A stretch of DNA of 64,000 bases, from the NCBI GenBank assembly GCA_021769885.1, contig JAETSA010000005.1, positions 1 through 64,000 of the forward strand, written 5' to 3'. The notes beneath the pieces were generated by a model, which saw only the letters and a program-made list of their open reading frames with translations, did no database searches and was not told the origin of the DNA. The translations under genes and the position numbers were made by a program. Source of the DNA: Bacillota bacterium. Its GTDB lineage: Bacteria; Bacillota; Clostridia; Oscillospirales; Acutalibacteraceae. Positions 7,207 through 15,557 of the stretch are shown here, piece by piece; positions within the stretch are counted from its first letter, which is position 1; each line of letters opens with the position of its first letter.

Positions 7207-8421
7207 TTATTCGCCTGTTTCCTCGCCTGTCAGAAGCGTATATGCCTTTTGATACTGCGCGTCGTCAGACTGGTCTAAAATCGGTAAAATGACTCGCTTA
7301 TCAGACGGCAGAGAAACGGCCATATCGGGCGTTAAACCGACTGTATTGTAGGATTCGCTTGTGTACGGACGAATCACCGCAGTGGTCAGCAAAATCGCGC
7401 CGCCGTCGCTCAGGGCGAAAGCTTCCTGCATAGTGCCGTTTCCGGCAGTCTTTTCACCAATCAGCTGTGCTTTGCCGTAATCACGCAAATCGCAGGCGAA
7501 CAATTCGGCAGGACCCGCAGTTTCACCGTTTACAAGCACTGCCATCGGCATAGAAACACTGTCTGCTTCTGCGGTAAAGGTCTTTTTGACCGTTCCGTCT
7601 TTGGCAACAGCGGTTGCCAACGCACCGCTCCCCTCACTTGCCACGGGCACGAGCACATCCACGGCGGTTGCCGCGTGGGCAATCATACCGTTTGCCGTAC
7701 CGCGCAAATCAATCATCAAGGATGTTGCACCTTGCTTCATCAGTGCGTCTGTCGCGGATTTGAGCTGTGCGGCTGTGGTCGCATAAAAATCCGTAATTTT
7801 TACATAACCGACTGTACCGTTTAACGTATAGTATACGGTTTGGGCAGAATAGCCTTTGACAATACTGACTGTCTTGCTTTCTTCACCGCGCACATAGGTT
7901 ACGGTCACGGAAGAAAGGCGGTCGCCCGACAGCTTCTTTAACAAATCCTCGTAATTATATGCCGTTACTGCTTCTTCGTCGATATGCGTAATCTTGTCGT
8001 GTTTTTGCAATCCGCTGATTGCGGCGGGAGAATTTTCAGACACCTCGGCAACGTAAATCGCGGTATCGTTCGGATTGAAGAACGCAATAATGCCGACGCC
8101 GATTTTTCTGCCGTCCATTTCATCCTTGTAGACAGCATATTCCGACGCAGTCATATAATAGCTGTATTTATCGCCCAAGCCCTCGGCATAGCCGCCGGAT
8201 AAATCCGAGTTTAGCAGGCTGTCGTTGATTTCGCCGTAATAATTATTGCGGACAACATCATCCAGCTCCGCAACGGCGGAATAGAGCTTGGAACGGCTCG
8301 GCAAATCTTTGATGATGGAATTGTACGTACGCATTGTCACGGACATTGTGATGGCAACCGTGGCGGCAATCGAGGTAAAAATCAACGCCAGTGCCAATCC
8401 TAAAGAGATTTTTTTATTCAT
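7207..8421 (-). CDS. S41-family (CtpA/CtpB-like) protein lacking the Ser-Lys dyad
   Basis: A membrane-anchored protein of 404 residues: one N-terminal transmembrane segment (about 5-27), a linker, a PDZ domain (about 105-190, IGVGI...SPAAISGLQKHDKI) and a C-terminal-processing peptidase fold (about 200-390). Active relatives use a Ser and a Lys 25 residues apart. By alignment the Ser position is Gly303 (in NGETAGPAEL) and the Lys position is Asn328 (in EKTAGNGTMQ), again exactly 25 apart, so both catalytic residues appear lost while the surrounding fold is kept. It follows the M23 peptidase gene by 30 bases and ends the ftsEX operon. It may be a scaffold or regulator in cell-wall hydrolysis rather than a protease. 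Confidence 0.85.
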   Translation of the reverse strand: MNKKISLGLALALIFTSIAATVAITMSVTMRTYNSIIKDLPSRSKLYSAVAELDDVVRNNYYGEINDSLLNSDLSGGYAEGLGDKYSYYMTASEYAVYKDEMDGRKIGVGIIAFFNPNDTAIYVAEVSENSPAAISGLQKHDKITHIDEEAVTAYNYEDLLKKLSGDRLSSVTVTYVRGEESKTVSIVKGYSAQTVYYTLNGTVGYVKITDFYATTAAQLKSATDALMKQGATSLMIDLRGTANGMIAHAATAVDVLVPVASEGSGALATAVAKDGTVKKTFTAEADSVSMPMAVLVNGETAGPAELFACDLRDYGKAQLIGEKTAGNGTMQEAFALSDGGAILLTTAVIRPYTSESYNTVGLTPDMAVSLPSDKRVILPILDQSDDAQYQKAYTLLTGEETGE

Positions 8422-8451
8422 TCTATCGTTCCTTTAAGTATCTGACGTGAT

Positions 8452-9720
8452 TTACGGAAGCCACGGTGCAGGATTGACGCGCTTCCCGTTGACCCAAACC
8501 TCAAAGTGCAGGTGTGCACCCGCGTGCGGATTGGAAGCGGTCGGTCTCGGGTACACATTGCCCGTATTGCCGACATAAGCAATGACTTGTCCCTGCTTCA
8601 CGGTTTGCCCCTTGCCGACCAAAAGCTTGGAACAGTGTGCGTAGCGCGTATAGACACCGTTGCCGTGATTGATATACACATTATTGCCCCAGCTGTAATG
8701 ATATTCGGAGGAATACACAACACCGTCTGCCACCGCGCGAATCTCTTTACCGTAGGTATTGCCGGTTGCACCCGCAGTTGTAAAATCTATGCCCTGATGA
8801 TTTGCATATCCGTACCAGCCTGCCGAAATCACCACATTCGGATATTGCAGCGGGTGAATCATCCCTTTTGAGGATACAGGATAATTGGAAGAACCGCCGT
8901 TGACAATCGAACCGCCGCCGTTTTCCATACCTGCCGCTTGCTGACGGTCATACTCTTCCATTGCGGCATTTAAAGCAGCAATTTGTTTTTCGGAGTCCGC
9001 CTGAATTTTGTTTTCACGCGACAGCTTTTGCTCAATCGCAGTTTGCTTGCTCTCCTGCACATTTCTTGCCTGCTGTTCTTCTGCACGGCTCGCGGCAATC
9101 GCATCCCGTTCGCTTTTCACTGCAGCGCGTTTTTCTTCTACTGCAGCTTTATCGCGGTTTAGCTTTTCCGTGGTCGCCTTCAGTTCATCGATATCCGCCT
9201 GCAGATCCGAAACAAGGGCAGTGTCGTTTTCTGCAATACGGCGTACCAATTCCAGTCTTGTCAGAAACGTTTCGAAGTCCCCGGCGCCCAGCAAAAGCTC
9301 CAATGTAGAGGTTTCGCCCGCAACATATGTAGCATACAGACGTTCACTTAATAAATCGTATGTCGCACTGATTTCCGTATCCAATTCTTTCTGACGCGCG
9401 TCAGCAGCATCAATTTCCGCCTGCAAGGCATTTTCTTCTGCCTGATACTGTGCAATCAACGTGTTCTTCTCGGCAATTTGGACATTCAAATCGCTGATTT
9501 TCTGATTCACAATATCAATATCCGCCTGCATCGCTTCGATTTCTTTTTGAAATTCCGACTCATTCTGCTCGCTTTGTGCCTTACGGGATTCCTGCTCATC
9601 GATTTTATCCTGAATCTCATCTTTACTGCTCCACGCCGCCGCAGGCAGAATGTAAGATGTCATACACAACACCGTGCACAGCAGGACGCTGCAAATACGC
9701 AAAATCATAGGTTTATTCAT
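8452..9720 (-). CDS. EnvC/PcsB-like murein hydrolase or activator with M23 domain
   Basis: Secreted, 422 residues from the ATG at 9720 (GGGAG 10 bases upstream; the track start is a GTG overlapping that site). A signal peptide (about 1-30) is followed by a long coiled coil (about 35-255, rich in Glu, Gln, Lys and Ala) and a C-terminal LytM/M23 domain (about 295-420) with HQGIDF, YAHCSKL and HLHFEVWVNG, the zinc-ligand motifs of active lysostaphin-type endopeptidases. The gene overlaps ftsX by 8 bases. FtsEX controls coiled-coil M23 proteins across the cell membrane in other bacteria, so this is probably the FtsEX effector that splits peptidoglycan at division or during sporulation. Confidence 0.9.
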   Translation of the reverse strand: MNKPMILRICSVLLCTVLCMTSYILPAAAWSSKDEIQDKIDEQESRKAQSEQNESEFQKEIEAMQADIDIVNQKISDLNVQIAEKNTLIAQYQAEENALQAEIDAADARQKELDTEISATYDLLSERLYATYVAGETSTLELLLGAGDFETFLTRLELVRRIAENDTALVSDLQADIDELKATTEKLNRDKAAVEEKRAAVKSERDAIAASRAEEQQARNVQESKQTAIEQKLSRENKIQADSEKQIAALNAAMEEYDRQQAAGMENGGGSIVNGGSSNYPVSSKGMIHPLQYPNVVISAGWYGYANHQGIDFTTAGATGNTYGKEIRAVADGVVYSSEYHYSWGNNVYINHGNGVYTRYAHCSKLLVGKGQTVKQGQVIAYVGNTGNVYPRPTASNPHAGAHLHFEVWVNGKRVNPAPWLP

Positions 9721-10627
9721 CGCTGACCACACTCCCTTGCTCTCTCAAGTATTTGTTCATAGAAATCATACTGCCAACGCCGCCCGTGAAGACACCAATC
9801 AGCAAAAATACGCCGAGAATCGGCAGTGCGTACGGTAAGAACGGAACAAATCCAAAGCCGAGCCCCGATAAAACATCCGAGAAAGACTTTAACATCACTT
9901 CGTACAGTCCCCACAGCACGCCGAGCGACACAACCGAGGAAATAATCCCGATTAAAATGCCTTCTACAAAGAACGGCCAACGGATAAAGCCGTTTGTGGC
10001 ACCGACCGCCTTCATAATATTGATTTCCAGCTTGCGGCTGAACATCGTGATTCGAATCGTGTTGGAAATAATGAACAACGCCACCAAGAACAGCATTGCG
10101 ACAAGCCCGATGCTTACGATTGTAACGGCTTTTCGGACAGATAGCAGTTTACTTGCTAAGTCACTGTTTTCGCGAACGCTCTCCACATTCGGCACGGCCT
10201 TAATTGCCGCAACAGATGTATCAAACTGTGCCAAGTCCTTTAAAGTGACCCGATACGTATCGGGCAGCGGGTTGTCAGAAAGCCCCTCAAAAATTGCGCT
10301 GTCCACGCCCATTTCTTCAATCTGCTTTTTGATGGCTTCTTCTTTGGGAATAAAATCGCAGGTGTCAATGTTGTCAATCTGCGCGAGCTGTTCGCCGACA
10401 GCAACAACCGTTTCGGAATCCGCTTTACGGTCCACAAACACCATAACAACATTTTGTTCTTCCACTTTATCGAGCAACGCGTCAATATTGAAATACGCCA
10501 TTGCGCCCACACCGATAATGACAAGACAAGCAAGCAAAACCGTCACAGATGCCAAAGACATTAAGCGGTTGACCCAAATGTTTCGGAAGCCCTCACGGGT
10601 TAAGTATTTTAAGCTTGCACCTTTCAT
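9713..10627 (-). CDS. ftsX: Cell division ABC transporter permease FtsX
   Basis: 304 residues with the FtsX plan: a cytoplasmic N-terminus, one transmembrane segment (about 22-45), an extracellular domain (about 55-165), then three transmembrane segments (about 175-200, 225-250, 265-295). It does not transport solutes but passes ATP-driven conformational change from FtsE to an outside murein hydrolase. Its ATG overlaps the ftsE stop by 4 bases, and its own stop overlaps the start of the M23 gene, so the three are translationally coupled. Confidence 0.95.
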   Translation of the reverse strand: MKGASLKYLTREGFRNIWVNRLMSLASVTVLLACLVIIGVGAMAYFNIDALLDKVEEQNVVMVFVDRKADSETVVAVGEQLAQIDNIDTCDFIPKEEAIKKQIEEMGVDSAIFEGLSDNPLPDTYRVTLKDLAQFDTSVAAIKAVPNVESVRENSDLASKLLSVRKAVTIVSIGLVAMLFLVALFIISNTIRITMFSRKLEINIMKAVGATNGFIRWPFFVEGILIGIISSVVSLGVLWGLYEVMLKSFSDVLSGLGFGFVPFLPYALPILGVFLLIGVFTGGVGSMISMNKYLREQGSVVSDE

Positions 10628-11568
10628 TTGCGGTCACCCCCGTTCTCAACCTCGGAAAGGTAAGCGGAATAATCAATATCGTCTTCCGCGAGATCCGCAT
10701 CCTCCAGCCCGTAATTCTGCATAAAATTCTCTAAATCCTTATCGACATTCGGTTGGATATAAAATGCAGTCGTTTTGGCTTCTTCCACTGTGGTATCGGA
10801 AAGCACTTCCGTCTTTGCAGGCGAAATATCGTCTGCGGCGGGTTTTGCAGTATCCGTCGGATAATTTTCCTCAATCGTCGCATAATCTGCAGGAAGCTTG
10901 TCCGTATCGTTGGTGTCGGAAACCACTGTGCCGTCCTCAATCGTCACAACGCGGTGATGGAAGTGACGCACCAAATTGTGCTCGTGCGTAACCATAACCA
11001 CGGTTGTGCCGTTCGCGTTAATATGATTTAACAGGTCTACGATTTCGTAAGACATTTCCGGGTCAATATTCCCTGTCGGCTCATCGGCAATCAAAATGCC
11101 CGCATTGTTCACGAGCGCACGTGCCAAAGCCACACGCTGCTGTTCGCCGCCCGAAAGCTGTGTCGGGAACTGACGTGCTTTCGAAGTCAACCCCACAAGG
11201 CTCAAAATGTACGGCACACGTTTGCGAATTTCCTTCTCCTTCGCACCGATCACGCGCATAGCGAATGCGACATTGTCGAATACACTCATTGTGGGAATCA
11301 AACGGAAATCCTGAAATACAATACCCATCGTACGACGCAGCATCGGGATTTCTTTTTTCTTCATTGTATTCAAATTAAAGCCGTTAATCAGCACCGTACC
11401 GCTGCTGACCACCTGTTCACGCATTATTGTTTTTAAAAACGTACTTTTGCCCGCGCCCGAAGAACCGACGATAAACACAAATTCGCCGTCTTCAATTTTC
11501 AAATTGACATTTTTCAGCGCTTGGGTACCGTTATCATACGTTTTTGAAACATTTTTAAATTCAATCAC
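10624..11568 (-). CDS. ftsE: Cell division ATP-binding protein FtsE with long C-terminal tail
   Basis: The ATPase of the FtsEX complex. Walker A GSSGAGKST (about 36-44), signature LSGGEQQRV and Walker B ILIADEPTG lie in a standard core of about 220 residues. The GTG start at 11568 is preceded by AGAGG. The protein runs to 314 residues. The extra 90 or so C-terminal residues are acidic and low in complexity, ending with ENFMQNYGLEDADLAEDDID, and are absent from typical FtsE. They may contact FtsZ or regulators, but I know no assigned domain. Confidence 0.95.
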   Translation of the reverse strand: MIEFKNVSKTYDNGTQALKNVNLKIEDGEFVFIVGSSGAGKSTFLKTIMREQVVSSGTVLINGFNLNTMKKKEIPMLRRTMGIVFQDFRLIPTMSVFDNVAFAMRVIGAKEKEIRKRVPYILSLVGLTSKARQFPTQLSGGEQQRVALARALVNNAGILIADEPTGNIDPEMSYEIVDLLNHINANGTTVVMVTHEHNLVRHFHHRVVTIEDGTVVSDTNDTDKLPADYATIEENYPTDTAKPAADDISPAKTEVLSDTTVEEAKTTAFYIQPNVDKDLENFMQNYGLEDADLAEDDIDYSAYLSEVENGGDRK

Positions 11569-11640
11569 GTTTAAGACCTCTTTACCCTTTCACCGTATGC
11601 ATATACACAAACACAAAAATTCTTATTATTCAAAAGAATC

Positions 11641-11679
11641 GGCGGTACAGATTTTGCGCAAAGGCAAAACTGTACCGCC
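11641..11679 (-). promoter_or_regulatory. Leader hairpin of ftsE mRNA
   Basis: 10-bp arms GGCGGTACAG/CTGTACCGCC enclose a second pairing (TTTTGC with GCAAAA). The hairpin lies between the promoter at 11684-11712 and the ftsE start. No U run follows on the minus strand, so it is not an ordinary terminator. Confidence 0.4.
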
Positions 11680-11683
11680 TAAC

Positions 11684-11712
11684 ATTATAACACACTTTTA
11701 TCGGTTTTGTAA
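11684..11712 (-). promoter_or_regulatory. Sigma-A promoter for ftsEX operon
   Basis: Minus-strand TTACAA, 17-base spacer, TATAAT, about 115 bases before the ftsE GTG. Confidence 0.65.
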
Positions 11713-11820
11713 CCGTTTTGTAACCAAATTCCGAGATTCTGTATTATTCACAAAATCCGCGCGAGCAACTGTGCAACTCGCACAGAAAAAATCCCATATT
11801 TTGTGAACAAATTCTAAAGA

Positions 11821-12906
11821 TTAGTATTTCACGGGATTGGAATCGAGATATTTCTTAACCATCAAAGCCACTTTGAAGACGATTGCATCATCAAATTCGC
11901 GCAAATCAAGACCTGTAAGCTTTTTGATTTTCTCCAAGCGGTAAACCAATGTGTTTCGATGCACAAACAGCTTACGGGAGGTTTCGGAAACATTCAGGTT
12001 GTTTTCAAAAAACTTCTGAATCGTAAACAGTGTTTCCTGGTCAAGCGTATCAATCGAGCCGCGCTTAAAGACCTCTTTTAAGAACATTTCGCAAAGTGTC
12101 GTCGGCAGCTGATAAATCAAACGTGCAATCCCGAGATTGTCATAACTGACAATGGTCTTTTCCGTATCAAATACCTTACCGACTTCCAATGCGACCTGCG
12201 CTTCGCGGAACGAGCGCGCCAAGTCCTTAATCCCTTCCACTGTCGTACCGATACCGACAAGCACGTGCGAATAGAACTCCGCGCCAAGGCTGTCTGAAAT
12301 AGAACGCGCCAATTTTTCGAGATCGCGCGGGTCAACATTCGGTTTAACCTCTTTAATCAGCGCAATATCCGTTTCGTTCAAATTGATAACAAAATCCTTA
12401 TTTTTATCCGGGAACAGGTTTTGCACAACATCAAACACAGAGACGTCCACGTGCTCTGTTATGCGAATCAAAACCACTACGCGGGTCACATCGTTGTTAA
12501 AGCGCAATTCGCGCGCCTTCAAATAAATATCGCCCGGCAAAATGTTGTCTAAGATGACATTTTTAATAAAGTTGCCGCGGTCGTATTTTTCATCGTAATA
12601 CTGCTTAATACCCGAAAGCGAAACAGCCAAAAGTGCTGCGTACTTCACAGCAAGCTCATCGTCGCCTTCTACAAACACGGCATATTCAGGGTGCATCAAC
12701 GCGCCGAAAGACTTATAGGCGTAACCGTCCGTCACCAAGGTTTCGGTATTTTGAAATACGGCATTCACCTCCGGGGAAAGCACCTCACCGATTCTGCCAA
12801 GCTCACTGCAGGAAATGACGGTTCCCGATTCGTCGATTACACCAATCGTTCTGTCTACAGCATCCGTCATTTGATGAATGATTGTCTGAAAAAGTCTGTT
12901 TGACAT
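11821..12906 (-). CDS. CdaR/PucR-family transcriptional regulator
   Basis: 361 residues from the ATG at 12906 (GGAGGG, 8-base spacing; the ORF-track start has no site). The N-terminal 130 residues resemble the sugar-diacid recognition domain (CdaR type: MTDAVDRTIGVIDESGTVISC). A central GGDEF-like/PucR linker region follows, then a C-terminal helix-turn-helix (about 300-350, FFENNLNVSETSRKLFVHRNTLVYRLEKI), the signature of PucR/CdaR activators. Family members sense small organic acids such as glycerate or sugar diacids and switch on transport and oxidation genes. No such genes are adjacent, so the regulon is unknown. A sigma-A promoter lies 54-82 bases upstream. Confidence 0.85.
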   Translation of the reverse strand: MSNRLFQTIIHQMTDAVDRTIGVIDESGTVISCSELGRIGEVLSPEVNAVFQNTETLVTDGYAYKSFGALMHPEYAVFVEGDDELAVKYAALLAVSLSGIKQYYDEKYDRGNFIKNVILDNILPGDIYLKARELRFNNDVTRVVVLIRITEHVDVSVFDVVQNLFPDKNKDFVINLNETDIALIKEVKPNVDPRDLEKLARSISDSLGAEFYSHVLVGIGTTVEGIKDLARSFREAQVALEVGKVFDTEKTIVSYDNLGIARLIYQLPTTLCEMFLKEVFKRGSIDTLDQETLFTIQKFFENNLNVSETSRKLFVHRNTLVYRLEKIKKLTGLDLREFDDAIVFKVALMVKKYLDSNPVKY

Positions 12907-12959
12907 GAAGTCATCCCTCCATCGTAGGATTCTACAAAGTTTCAATTCATTTACTATGT

Positions 12960-12988
12960 ATTTTACACAATGTTTTTCCTTTTTGCAA
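12960..12988 (-). promoter_or_regulatory. Sigma-A promoter for CdaR-type regulator
   Basis: Minus-strand TTGCAA, 17-base spacer, TAAAAT, upstream of the ATG at 12906. Confidence 0.6.
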
Positions 12989-13145
12989 GGGATTTTTTTA
13001 ATATTCTTGTTTTTTTGTTTGCATTTTGCCCAAAAAACACGTCCGTTTTTGGTAATTCAGTAGATTCCATCTGTTTTTTTCGCCGATTTTCTCACAATTG
13101 CCGCAATTGTTTTGCCGCAGACATTTTGAAAAGCCAGCCGTCCGT

Positions 13146-13607
13146 CTATCCCTCTGCATTACAGACCGAGCAAACGGAATAACCCTGTGAAAGCAGTTCT
13201 TCTAACGATACATTCTCGACAGTATCCTTATTTTCGCTGTTCATAGATATCGCATAGCGGCAGGTCGGTGAATGGATTTTCTTAGAGCTTGTATTCAGCA
13301 CATATGTCTTTCCGTTTTGCACGGTAGATACACTTTGTACTGCGGCAGGCGCATCCGTTGCATTTTCAGTCGGAATTGTCAGCGTGTCCGTTTCCTCTTC
13401 ATACCAACGCACTGCGGGGACGGTCGCGGTTAACGATTCTAATGTTTCGCGGGCGGTCCCGTTTAAATGGATTTGATACAAAAGCAATGTAAGACTGCAC
13501 AGTAAACACAAAAAAGCAACCGTCGGCAAGCCTTGCTCTAAATTCTTTGTAAAAGTATTCCCTGTTTTATTCTCTTTTCGCGCCGTCTTTTTCTCGGATT
13601 TGCTCAT
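13146..13607 (-). CDS. Membrane-anchored protein with KIHxPxC/CxxC metal-site-like domain (copy 2)
   Basis: 153 residues from the ATG at 13607, whose first bases overlap the stop of the upstream gene (ATGA). A short basic N-terminus is followed by one transmembrane segment (about 30-50), an unstructured extracellular linker and a 50-residue C-terminal domain. That domain starts KKIHSPTCRYA and ends GYSVCSVCNAEG, so three Cys and a His could bind a metal, as in Ada-like small zinc domains attached to some secreted nucleases. The upstream gene carries the same layout, so the two are tandem paralogues and probably work together outside the cell. Function is unknown. Confidence 0.75.
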   Translation of the reverse strand: MSKSEKKTARKENKTGNTFTKNLEQGLPTVAFLCLLCSLTLLLYQIHLNGTARETLESLTATVPAVRWYEEETDTLTIPTENATDAPAAVQSVSTVQNGKTYVLNTSSKKIHSPTCRYAISMNSENKDTVENVSLEELLSQGYSVCSVCNAEG

Positions 13608-14104
13608 TTTGCACACCCCTCGCAATGTCCGCACAGCGTATATCCGTTCTCAAGAAACTCCTGCAAATCGCCTGCCGTAATCTCTGCGCGGTTTTCAGGC
13701 TTGATATTTTTGGCAAAGGAACAATCCGGACTGTGAATTTTCTTTGTATTTGTATTGACAATCAACTGTTCGCTGAGTTGTTTCGGTTTTTCAGCCTCGG
13801 CGGTCTTATCGTTCTTTACAGGCGAGGCAGTGGTTTTAGCCGCTGCGGAGGTCGGTGGTTTCTCTGACACGATTGCACGCACAGACTCTGAAGGAAATGC
13901 CGATTCTGTTTCAGGTGCGGTTGTCGGCGCAGTTGCAGGGGAACTCGACACTTGGGGCGTCTGCGCTTGCGTCACCTGCACCGCCGCGATTTGCGCCAAA
14001 GTGCTTTTCATACGCATCTGCAAGGAAAAGGTCGTAAGCAGACAAAGTACCGTAAAAGAAAATATGACGGTGAGTAACAACGTCCGTTTTTTAGACTCGT
14101 TCAT
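13604..14104 (-). CDS. Membrane-anchored protein with KIHxPxC/CxxC metal-site-like domain (copy 1)
   Basis: 166 residues from the ATG at 14104 (AAAGGA 10 bases upstream; the GTG at 14113 sits too close to it). It has a basic start, a transmembrane segment (about 8-30), a linker rich in Thr, Ala, Pro and Ser (about 40-110) and a C-terminal domain with KKIHSPDCSFA and YTLCGHCEGC. The Thr/Pro/Ala linker suggests export and exposure in the wall or spore layers. It overlaps the next gene by 4 bases. I do not recognise a named family beyond the Ada-like Cys/His pattern. Confidence 0.75.
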   Translation of the reverse strand: MNESKKRTLLLTVIFSFTVLCLLTTFSLQMRMKSTLAQIAAVQVTQAQTPQVSSSPATAPTTAPETESAFPSESVRAIVSEKPPTSAAAKTTASPVKNDKTAEAEKPKQLSEQLIVNTNTKKIHSPDCSFAKNIKPENRAEITAGDLQEFLENGYTLCGHCEGCAK

Positions 14105-14184
14105 CACCGTCACATCCTTTTACAACAGAATATGACATCATCATACACAAAAAATTTGCATTTGTCACAAGATGTGCCGAATAC

Positions 14185-14763
14185 TCACGCGTTTCTTGCG
14201 ATTTGCTGAAAATCCAATACCTCTGCATCGCATTCCTGCGCCTCACACGGGTCGTGCGTTACAAATAAAATCGGTCGAAGCTTTGCCTGCTGCCGCAGAA
14301 GCTGAATCATTTTGGAACGCAATTCCACATCCAGCCCTTTAAACGGCTCATCCAAAAGTAAAACATCGCTTTGATGTGCAAGTGCCCGTGCAAACGCGAC
14401 GCGGCGCTGCATCCCGCCGGAAAGTGCCGACGGCAGACTGTTCGCCTCCTGCGACAAGCCGACGGCGGCAAGCCACTGTCGAGCAGTTGGCACGTTACAT
14501 ACTGCCGACACATTTTCTAGAGCGGTCGCCCACGGCAACAGACGGTTTTCCTGAAACATAAACGTATACTTCTGCGGCATACCGACTATTTTGCCGCTTT
14601 TCGGCGTTTCCAAACCGCACAGCAAGCGCAAAAGCGTGGTTTTTCCACAGCCCGACTCCCCCATCAGCGCTGTAATCCCTGTTAAGCAAAACGTATAGGT
14701 TAAATTCGAGAAAACGGTTTTACCGTCGTAAGCCATTTCCACATTCTGCAATGCAATTTTCAC
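14185..14763 (-). CDS. ABC transporter ATP-binding protein, SsuB/TauB type
   Basis: A 192-residue ATPase of the nitrate/sulfonate/taurine importer class. Walker A GESGCGKTT (about 35-43), signature LSGGMQRRV and Walker B VLLLDEPFKGLD are all present. It is short for the family (usually 230-260), ending soon after the H-loop region (LFVTHDPCEA). The GTG start overlaps the permease stop (GTGA), so it is translationally coupled. It is the fourth gene of the Crp-binding protein-permease-ATPase operon. The substrate is not evident. Confidence 0.9.
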   Translation of the reverse strand: MKIALQNVEMAYDGKTVFSNLTYTFCLTGITALMGESGCGKTTLLRLLCGLETPKSGKIVGMPQKYTFMFQENRLLPWATALENVSAVCNVPTARQWLAAVGLSQEANSLPSALSGGMQRRVAFARALAHQSDVLLLDEPFKGLDVELRSKMIQLLRQQAKLRPILFVTHDPCEAQECDAEVLDFQQIARNA

Positions 14764-15557
14764 GATTGACCCTCCCGTTTTGCCGTCTTTGCAATTTTGC
14801 CGACCGCAAAGACAATCCCTTTTTCAACAAGCATACTCAGTAAGATGACGACCACCGTCCAGGCAAACAGGTCAGTCGTTTCCAAATAAACCTTCGCGTT
14901 ATATAACTGCGTGCCGATAGAGTTTCGCGGTGTGCTGATGACTTCCGCCGCAATTCCTGATTTCCAGGCGAAGCCAACCGCCGTAGTTAATGCGGTAAGC
15001 AATGTGGGAAGCACACTCGGGATATAAATGCGGCGCAGAATTTGCATAGGTGTAAAACCATATGCCTTTGCCATTTCTAAAAGACGGGCATCCGTTTCGC
15101 GGATTGCCGTGGTTAAGTTCGCCCAAACAATCGGTAACACCATTAAAAAAGATATAAAAACAGGTACTTGCGACTTTTGCATCCACACAAGTGCCAAAAT
15201 AATAAAAGACACCACAGGCGTAGTCTTTACGACGGTCAGCATCGGCTTAAAAAAGCTGTACAGCACTTTTGATGCGCTTGTGAGCACGGCAAGCAGGACG
15301 CCGAAAAACGCACCCAGCAAATACCCTTCCATAATACCGAGCAGGGAGAAAAACGTTTTCAGCCAAAAGTCCTTAGTGACAATCAGCTCCGCGATTCGCT
15401 TGAGAACATCCAAGGGCGAAGCGAATAAAACGTCTTTTCCAATCAAAAAATATAAAAATTGCCAAAGGCAAAGCCATACGGATACCGAAATCAGTATCCG
15501 CACGGCTTTTTGCAGTTTCTGTTTTTTTTGAAGCTTACACACCATACCAGAAATCAT
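14760..15557 (-). CDS. ABC transporter permease, SsuC/TauC type
   Basis: A membrane subunit of 265 residues with about six transmembrane segments and the binding-protein-dependent EAA-type loop (about 160-185, LEMAKAYGFTPMQILRRIYIPS). It overlaps the binding-protein gene by 23 bases if the ATG at 15557 is used, or 11 bases with the ATG at 15545; neither has a clear ribosome site, which fits coupling to the upstream gene. Its partner is the ATPase that overlaps its 3' end. Confidence 0.9.
   Translation of the reverse strand: MISGMVCKLQKKQKLQKAVRILISVSVWLCLWQFLYFLIGKDVLFASPLDVLKRIAELIVTKDFWLKTFFSLLGIMEGYLLGAFFGVLLAVLTSASKVLYSFFKPMLTVVKTTPVVSFIILALVWMQKSQVPVFISFLMVLPIVWANLTTAIRETDARLLEMAKAYGFTPMQILRRIYIPSVLPTLLTALTTAVGFAWKSGIAAEVISTPRNSIGTQLYNAKVYLETTDLFAWTVVVILLSMLVEKGIVFAVGKIAKTAKREGQS

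Noticed and set aside
9753-10724. 323-residue plus-strand ORF
   Set aside because: Antisense to ftsX, low-complexity Ser/Thr/Ile translation, no ribosome site.
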